DNA of 64,000 nucleotides from Streptomyces sp. NBC_01262 (GTDB lineage Bacteria; Actinomycetota; Actinomycetes; Streptomycetales; Streptomycetaceae): NCBI RefSeq assembly GCF_036226365.1, contig NZ_CP108462.1, positions 620,001 to 684,000 of the forward strand, read 5' to 3'. Shown piece by piece: positions 58,913 to 64,000 of this stretch (position 1 is its first letter; each line of letters starts with the position of its first letter). The notes under the pieces were generated by a model. It saw only the letters and a program-made list of their open reading frames with translations, ran no database searches and was not told where the DNA came from. The position numbers and the translations under genes were made by a program.

Positions 58913-61087
58913 ATGAGACCCATGCCCCGCACCACTCCCCCACCCTTCGCAGGGACGGTCCTGTGGGCCGCTCTGCTGGCCCTGCTCGTGGCGCTGGTCG
59001 CGCCGCTGGGCGCCACCCGGGCCGCGGCCGCCACGTGCGGCACCGCCAACGCGGCACAGGGCAGGACCGCCACCGCCTCCTCGACCGAGAACAGCGGCTT
59101 CGCGGCCGCCAACGCCGTGGACGGCAGTACCGGCACCCGCTGGTCCAGCGCCTTCAGCGATCCGCAGTGGCTCCAGGTGGACCTGGGCAGCTCGCAGAGC
59201 ATCTGCGAGGTGGTGCTCAACTGGGAGGCCGCGTACGGGAGTTCGTACCAGATCCAGGTCTCGGACAATGCCTCGTCCTGGACCACGGTCTATTCCACGA
59301 CCACCGGCCCCGGCGGCAACCAGACCCTCTCGGTGAGCGGCACGGGCCGCTACATCCGGCTGTACGGCACGGCCAGGGCCACTCCGTACGGCTACTCGCT
59401 GTGGGAGTTCGGCGTGCACACCCTCACCGACGGCACCACCATTCCGGGCGGCGGCGACCTCGGCTCCAATGTGATCGTCTTCGATCCGTCCATGACCGAC
59501 ATCCAGGCCAAACTGGACGCGGTGTTCGCGCAGCAGGAGACGGCCCAGTTCGGCACCGGCCGCTACCAGTTCCTGTTCAAGCCGGGCACGTACAACAATC
59601 TCAATGCCCAACTCGGCTTCTACACCTCGATATCGGGCCTCGGGCTGTCCCCCGACGCCACGACGATCAACGGGGACGTTACGGTGGACGCGGGCTGGTT
59701 CAACGGCAACGCCACGCAGAACTTCTGGCGTTCGGCCGAGAACCTGGCGCTCAACCCGGTCAGCGGCACCGACCGCTGGGCCGTCGCCCAGGCGGCGCCC
59801 TTCCGGCGCATGCACGTCAAGGGCGGCCTGAACCTCGCGCCGGCCGGCTACGGCTGGGCCAGCGGCGGCTACATCGCGGACAGCCAGATCGACGGCACCG
59901 TGAGCCCCTACTCGCAGCAGCAGTGGTACACCCGCGACAGCTCGATCGGCGGCAACTCCAACGCCGTGTGGAACAACGTCTTCTCCGGCGTCGTCGGCGC
60001 TCCGGCGACGAGCTTCCCGAGCCCGCCGTACACCACGCTCGACACCACCCCGGTCTCGCGTGAGAAGCCCTTCCTCTACCTGGACGGCAGCGACTACCGG
60101 GTCTTCGTCCCCGCCAAGCGCACCAACGCGCGCGGCACGTCCTGGGCCAGTGGCACGACGGCGGGCAGCTCGCTCCCGCTGAGCCAGTTCTACGTGGTCA
60201 AGCCCGGCGCCACCGCGGCGACGATCAACGCGGCGCTCGCGCAGGGCCTCAACCTGCTGTTCACCCCGGGCGTCTACCACGTCGACCAGAGCATCAACGT
60301 CACCCGCGCCGACACCGTCGTCCTGGGCCTCGGCCTGGCGACCATCGTCCCGGACAACGGCGTCACCGCGATGAAGGTCGCCGACGTCAACGGGGTCAGG
60401 CTGGCCGGCTTCCTCATCGACGCGGGCTCCGTCAACTCCCCCGTCCTGCTCCAGGTCGGCCCGGCCGGCTCCTCCGCCGACCACTCGGCCGACCCGACCA
60501 CCGTCCAGGACGTGTTCGCCCGCATCGGCGGCGCGGGCGCGGGCAGCGCCACCACCGCCATGGAGATCAACAGCGACGACGTCATCATCGACCACACCTG
60601 GCTCTGGCGGGCCGACCACGGCACCGGCGTGGGCTGGAACACCAACCCGTCGGACTACGGCCTGATCGTCAGGGGCGACGACGTACTGGCCACCGGCCTG
60701 TTCGTCGAGCACTTCAAGAAGTACGACGTGGAGTGGAGCGGCGAGAACGGAAAGACGATCTTCTACCAGAACGAGATCGCCTACGACGCGCCCAACCAGG
60801 CCGCCATCCAGAACGGCAGCACCAAGGGCTACGCCGCCTACAAGGTCGACGACTCGGTGAACACCCACGAGGCCTGGGGCGTCGGCAGCTACTGCTACTT
60901 CAACGTCGATCCGACCATCGTCATGGACCACGGCTTCGAGGTCCCGGTCAAGAGCGGGGTCAAGTTCCACGACGTGCTCGTGGTCTCGCTGGGCGGGCAG
61001 GGTCAGTACAACCACGTCATCAACAGCACGGGAGCGGCCACCTCGGGCACCTCGACAGTGCCGTCGACAGTGACCTCGTATCCGTAG
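58913..61087 (+). CDS. Secreted discoidin plus beta-helix protein (GH55-like)
   Basis: A 724-residue exported protein. The signal peptide ends near AAAATCG. An F5/8 type C (discoidin) carbohydrate-binding domain covers about residues 45-170 (ASSTENSGFAAANAVDGSTG, RYIRLYGT). The rest is a right-handed parallel beta-helix with two pectate-lyase-like halves (FLFKPGTYNNLNAQLGFYTS and LLFTPGVYHVDQSINVTRAD), the layout of GH55 beta-1,3-glucanases. ATG 58913 has GGAGAAG upstream. Its link to GH16 and GH1 genes supports a beta-1,3-glucan substrate. The exact family remains to be confirmed. Confidence 0.8.
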   Translation: MRPMPRTTPPPFAGTVLWAALLALLVALVAPLGATRAAAATCGTANAAQGRTATASSTENSGFAAANAVDGSTGTRWSSAFSDPQWLQVDLGSSQSICEVVLNWEAAYGSSYQIQVSDNASSWTTVYSTTTGPGGNQTLSVSGTGRYIRLYGTARATPYGYSLWEFGVHTLTDGTTIPGGGDLGSNVIVFDPSMTDIQAKLDAVFAQQETAQFGTGRYQFLFKPGTYNNLNAQLGFYTSISGLGLSPDATTINGDVTVDAGWFNGNATQNFWRSAENLALNPVSGTDRWAVAQAAPFRRMHVKGGLNLAPAGYGWASGGYIADSQIDGTVSPYSQQQWYTRDSSIGGNSNAVWNNVFSGVVGAPATSFPSPPYTTLDTTPVSREKPFLYLDGSDYRVFVPAKRTNARGTSWASGTTAGSSLPLSQFYVVKPGATAATINAALAQGLNLLFTPGVYHVDQSINVTRADTVVLGLGLATIVPDNGVTAMKVADVNGVRLAGFLIDAGSVNSPVLLQVGPAGSSADHSADPTTVQDVFARIGGAGAGSATTAMEINSDDVIIDHTWLWRADHGTGVGWNTNPSDYGLIVRGDDVLATGLFVEHFKKYDVEWSGENGKTIFYQNEIAYDAPNQAAIQNGSTKGYAAYKVDDSVNTHEAWGVGSYCYFNVDPTIVMDHGFEVPVKSGVKFHDVLVVSLGGQGQYNHVINSTGAATSGTSTVPSTVTSYP

Positions 61088-61112
61088 ACATCCGCATGGG
61101 ATGCTCATGACA

Positions 61113-61146
61113 GCGGCCGCCGCCCCCTCCCCGGGGCGGCGGCCGC
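61113..61146. terminator. Strong bidirectional terminator hairpin
   Basis: GCGGCCGCCGCCCC and its exact complement form a 14-bp stem around a 6-base loop between two convergent glycosidase genes. It should stop transcription from both sides. Confidence 0.85.
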
Positions 61147-61162
61147 GCTCGTAGTGATCGGG

Positions 61163-62641
61163 TCAGTTCGCCGCGTTCATCAGGTCCAGCGCGCTCTGCT
61201 GGCGGGCGGCGTCGGTGGAGTCCAGCGGTCCGGCCCAGTGCAGCCCGTACGCGTCGAGTGCGTTGCGGTCGTATCCGTACGCCGTGTTGGCCTGCCGCCC
61301 GATGTAGGAGGTGTAGGGGCGGTCGGACAGCCGGGCGTTGAAGGCGCTCAGCCCCCGGATGTACGCGCCCTTGAAGGACGGGCCGTCGCCGCCGCAACCG
61401 CTCGTCTCGCACGGCTCCCGCAGGATTCCGCCGGAGTTGAGGACCGTGGACGAGGTCGAGGCGTCCCCGATCTGGCGGCCGGTGGTGAGCAGCGCGGAGT
61501 CACCGGTCGCCCGGTACAGCTCCGACAGGCCGCCGAGCAGCACGCCCTGGTTGTAGGACCAGGTGGTGTCGCCGTTGTTGCCGCAGGTCGACAGGTTGAT
61601 GCCGTCGTTGACGAGATGGGAGCCGTTGATCATGCCGGTGCCCTTGAACCACGACCACTCGGCGTTGGCCCGGCCGAGATAGGCCGTGTCGCCCGCGATG
61701 CGGTTGTGCAGGGCGGCGTTCAGCTCCAGGTAGAGGGAGTTGGCGATGGCGTTCTTGTAGGTCCGTGCGGTGCTCCACCACACGCCACCGCCACATGTGG
61801 AGTCCCAGTACCGCGCCATGTAGTCGGCGTCGGCGCGGGCGGTGTTCAGGTAGCGGCTGTCGCCGGTGAGGTCGTACGCGTCGATCCAGGCGAGCCCCCA
61901 CCACCCCGTGTCGTCGATGTAGTCGTTGGTGAAGTTGCCGCCCTGGGCGGAGAGATTGCGGTTGTAGGTGTTGGCGATCGCGTACTTGTAGCTGCCCATG
62001 CCGGTGACGCGGATGTTGTCGATGAGGGCGGTCAGGGCGTTGGCCGAGTTCCACCAGCCGGTGGTGTCGAACAGGCCGGTGGCGTTGTTGTAGGACTGCA
62101 TCAGGGCGGTGGCGGCGGCGGTCGGACGGCTGTAGGCGTTCCAGGTGGTGCGGGCCCAGGCGGTGCAGGCGATCTCGGCCCGGTCGCCGGCCTTGCCGCA
62201 GGCTCGCAGCGCTCCGACGCCGAGATTGCCCCAGTCGTCGACGTTGTACATCAGGGTGCGCCAGCCGGTCCGTCCGGCCGGGATGGTGGTGTCGCCGAGC
62301 TTGCTGCCCGAGGTCCAGGTGCGGCCGCCGTCGAAGGAGCGGTCGAGCCAGACCTCGTCGGTGGGGCTGCCGTTGGTGATCGAGGCCCAGCCCATCGCGT
62401 CGGTGTCGTCGAAGTGCAGCACGATGCTGCGGGAGTAGATGGTGGTGCTCACCGGCTGCCGGTCCTGCGGGGACAGCGCCGGGTCGCGGCCGTCGCAGTA
62501 GTTGTTGCACACGCTCGCCTCGGCGGCGGCGACCGCTGTGCCGCCGGTGGCCGGAACGAGGAGGGCGAGGGCGGCAAGGACTGCGAGGGCGGCGATCGTA
62601 CCGGCCCCGGTTCTGCGGAGACGTACTGCTGTCGGTGTCAT
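61163..62641 (-). CDS. Secreted GH76 family glycosidase (alpha-1,6-mannanase-like)
   Basis: A 492-residue exported protein. A signal peptide ([20 protein letters not shown]) precedes a segment of about 130 residues with a cysteine-rich start ([12 protein letters not shown]), which also appears on other actinobacterial GH76 enzymes. The catalytic (alpha/alpha)6 domain has [12 protein letters not shown] with the paired Asp of GH76. Such enzymes cleave alpha-1,6-mannan of fungal or mycobacterial walls. ATG 62641 has GGAG six bases upstream; longer frames come from the neighbouring gene's region. Confidence 0.9.
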   Translation of the reverse strand: MTPTAVRLRRTGAGTIAALAVLAALALLVPATGGTAVAAAEASVCNNYCDGRDPALSPQDRQPVSTTIYSRSIVLHFDDTDAMGWASITNGSPTDEVWLDRSFDGGRTWTSGSKLGDTTIPAGRTGWRTLMYNVDDWGNLGVGALRACGKAGDRAEIACTAWARTTWNAYSRPTAAATALMQSYNNATGLFDTTGWWNSANALTALIDNIRVTGMGSYKYAIANTYNRNLSAQGGNFTNDYIDDTGWWGLAWIDAYDLTGDSRYLNTARADADYMARYWDSTCGGGVWWSTARTYKNAIANSLYLELNAALHNRIAGDTAYLGRANAEWSWFKGTGMINGSHLVNDGINLSTCGNNGDTTWSYNQGVLLGGLSELYRATGDSALLTTGRQIGDASTSSTVLNSGGILREPCETSGCGGDGPSFKGAYIRGLSAFNARLSDRPYTSYIGRQANTAYGYDRNALDAYGLHWAGPLDSTDAARQQSALDLMNAAN

Positions 62642-62660
62642 GCCGACTCCATGGGTTTGT

Positions 62661-62669
62661 GGGGGGGGG
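62661..62669. repeat. G9 homopolymer in an intergenic gap
   Basis: Nine consecutive G residues lie between the GH27 and GH76 genes. Such tracts slip during replication and sequencing. It sits 20-28 bp upstream of the GH76 start, so length changes could affect its 5' leader but not a reading frame. Confidence 0.8.
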
Positions 62670-62679
62670 ATGCGGGAGG

Positions 62680-64000
62680 TCAGCCCAGGCGCCACTGCTG
62701 GTTGGCGTCGCCGTTGCAGGTCCAGAGTTCGAGCGCGATGCCGTTGACGTTGCCGGAGGCCTGGTCGCCGCCGGTGACGTCGAGGCAGAGTCCCGACTGG
62801 GCGCTGGTGATGGTGCCGTTGGGGTTGAGGTTCCACTTCTGGTTGGCGCCGCCGCCGCAGGTCCAGAGCTGCACCTTGGTGCCGGCGGTGGTCTGGTTGT
62901 TGTAGGCGTCCAGGCACTGGGTGCCGCCGTAGAGCCGCAGTTCACCGGCGGCGGTGATGGTCACGGCCTGGTTGGCGCCGCCGCCGCAGTCCCAGATCTC
63001 GATCTTGGTGCCGGGGGTGGTCTCGTTGTTGTACGCGTCCAGGCAGCGGTTGGAGGAGGCGCCGATCAGCGGGTGGGTGGTGCCGACGCTGGTGCCGCTG
63101 CCGGTGGAGACCCGGTACATCACCGTGCCGTGGGCGGGGACGCTCGCGGAGATGCTGCCGCCGGTGCTGCTGATCACGTGGGACCAGAGGTTGTTCAGCC
63201 GGTAGGAGGAGGCCGCCGGAAGGCCTGCGGCGGTGGCCGAGGTGGTGATGGTCGCGGCGGAGGAGTTCTCGTTGAAGAGCACCACCGAGACGTCGCCGTT
63301 CGCCAGCGGCTTGGTCAGCACATGGAGGCCGCCCGAGGAGGAGATCTCGGTGCCCTGCTTGCCCAGGGAGTCCTGGTCCACGGCGATGACGTCCTTGTTG
63401 CCGTAGAGGGAGAGGGTGGCGGCGGTGGCCTTGCGCAGGTCGGTTCCGGCGATCAGCGGCGCGGCCATCTCGGACCAGAGGCTGAAGTGGGAGCGGTCCT
63501 CGGTCAACGACATGCCGTTGCCGACTTCGAGCATGTCGGGGTCGTTCCAGGCGCCGGGCTTGGCGTACTGGGCGAGCTGGACGTTGGCCTTGTAGATCGA
63601 CACGACAGTGGAGAAGTTGACGTTGATGTCGTCGGTGGTCCGCCAGCTGTTGCCCACCCCCGCGCCCCAGGTCCACACGCTGGCGAGACCCCAGTTGCAC
63701 AGGCTGTAGACGATCGGGCGGCCGGTGTTGGCCAGGGCGTCGCGCATGGCGGTGTAGCGCTGCTGGTCGGGCACGTTCTGGTGATTGCAGTTGTCGTACT
63801 TGAGGTAGTCCACGCCCCAGGAGGCGAAGCTGTTGGCGTCGGTCTGCTCATGGCCGAGGCTGCCGGGGTAGCCGGCGCAGGTGGCGGTCCCGGCGCTCTC
63901 GTAGATGCCGAGCTTGAGTCCCTTGCTGTGGACGTAGGCGGCCGTTCCGCTGATGCCGTTGGGGAACTTGGCCGGGTCGGGCACCAGTTGGCCCGCCGAG
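62680..64000 (-). CDS. GH27 alpha-galactosidase with ricin-type lectin domain (5' end outside window)
   Basis: At least 440 residues are present; the N-terminus lies beyond the right edge. The GH27 barrel shows [13 protein letters not shown], the nucleophile Asp in YLKYDNC and the acid/base Asp in [14 protein letters not shown]-terminal antiparallel beta domain is followed by a CBM13 beta-trefoil with three repeats ([22 protein letters not shown] or KW ends). It removes alpha-galactosyl side chains from polysaccharides outside the cell. An ATG seen inside the frame is internal and not the start. Confidence 0.92.
   Translation of the reverse strand, partial: SAGQLVPDPAKFPNGISGTAAYVHSKGLKLGIYESAGTATCAGYPGSLGHEQTDANSFASWGVDYLKYDNCNHQNVPDQQRYTAMRDALANTGRPIVYSLCNWGLASVWTWGAGVGNSWRTTDDINVNFSTVVSIYKANVQLAQYAKPGAWNDPDMLEVGNGMSLTEDRSHFSLWSEMAAPLIAGTDLRKATAATLSLYGNKDVIAVDQDSLGKQGTEISSSGGLHVLTKPLANGDVSVVLFNENSSAATITTSATAAGLPAASSYRLNNLWSHVISSTGGSISASVPAHGTVMYRVSTGSGTSVGTTHPLIGASSNRCLDAYNNETTPGTKIEIWDCGGGANQAVTITAAGELRLYGGTQCLDAYNNQTTAGTKVQLWTCGGGANQKWNLNPNGTITSAQSGLCLDVTGGDQASGNVNGIALELWTCNGDANQQWRLG

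Noticed and set aside
1..64000. CRISPR arrays, tRNA or rRNA genes, phage or integrase modules
   Set aside because: No regular spaced repeats, cloverleaf sequences, rRNA-like stretches or integrase/capsid proteins were recognised on either strand.

Overview
The window reads as a chromosomal segment of a Streptomyces-type actinomycete. It is about 70% G+C with strongly G/C-biased third codon positions, uses TTA leucine codons only rarely, and starts many genes at GTG. It carries ABC sugar operons without an ATPase gene, Tat-type secretion signals, ricin-type lectin modules on glycosidases, and the short Cys-containing RHIDL leader peptides typical of streptomycetes.

Region A (1-25.3 kb) is a large catabolic island for an acyl-CoA or cyclic substrate. 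Its first part holds an alpha-methylacyl-CoA racemase, a TetR regulator, an SDR, an FCD-type GntR regulator, an acyl-CoA ligase and four acyl-CoA dehydrogenase subunits arranged as two coupled pairs. An operon of CaiB-type CoA-transferase, CitE-like lyase and a class I CoA-transferase follows. A nine-gene operon on the minus strand (25.2 to 13.3 kb) encodes a beta-propeller lactonase-like protein, SDR, Rieske oxygenase, Baeyer-Villiger monooxygenase, ThDP enzyme, aldehyde dehydrogenase, two NTF2-like proteins and two further SDRs. Two operator families tie the island together: an AATCCTT-AC-AAGGATT element at three promoters and a CGATAC-N4-GTATCG palindrome at two promoters. The content suggests oxidative opening of a ring followed by stereospecific beta-oxidation of a 2-methyl-branched chain. 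The substrate cannot be read from the sequence.

Region B (25.4-32.1 kb) is mixed. It has a sulfotransferase, a LysR/epimerase divergent pair, an HxlR/SnoaL-like divergent pair sharing a long operator, a small membrane protein, a DacB-type D-Ala-D-Ala carboxypeptidase, and a cysteine-free ribosomal protein operon (L33-L31-L36) behind a sigma-R-like promoter.

Region C (32.1-38.8 kb) is one minus-strand sugar operon: binding protein, two permeases, ROK regulator, pyranose-oxidase-like flavoenzyme and a TIM-barrel isomerase/epimerase. It is a candidate oxidise-then-cleave glycoside pathway. Region D (39-46.8 kb) has an expansin-like protein, three Cys leader peptides within 1.7 kb, a GST-like protein and four consecutive LLM flavin monooxygenases, consistent with sulfur scavenging.

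Region E (46.9-51.4 kb) has a Tat-exported purple-acid-phosphatase-like enzyme, a TTA-containing LuxR regulator and a tandem pair of paralogous secreted proteins with an aerolysin/ETX-like sequence pattern. Region F (51.5-64 kb) is a polysaccharide locus: GH16-CBM13 endoglucanase, ROK regulator, ABC transporter, GH1 beta-glucosidase, a discoidin/beta-helix GH55-like protein, GH76 and a GH27-CBM13 alpha-galactosidase cut by the right edge. TTA codons, which need the bldA tRNA, occur in four genes spread over regions B, E and F.
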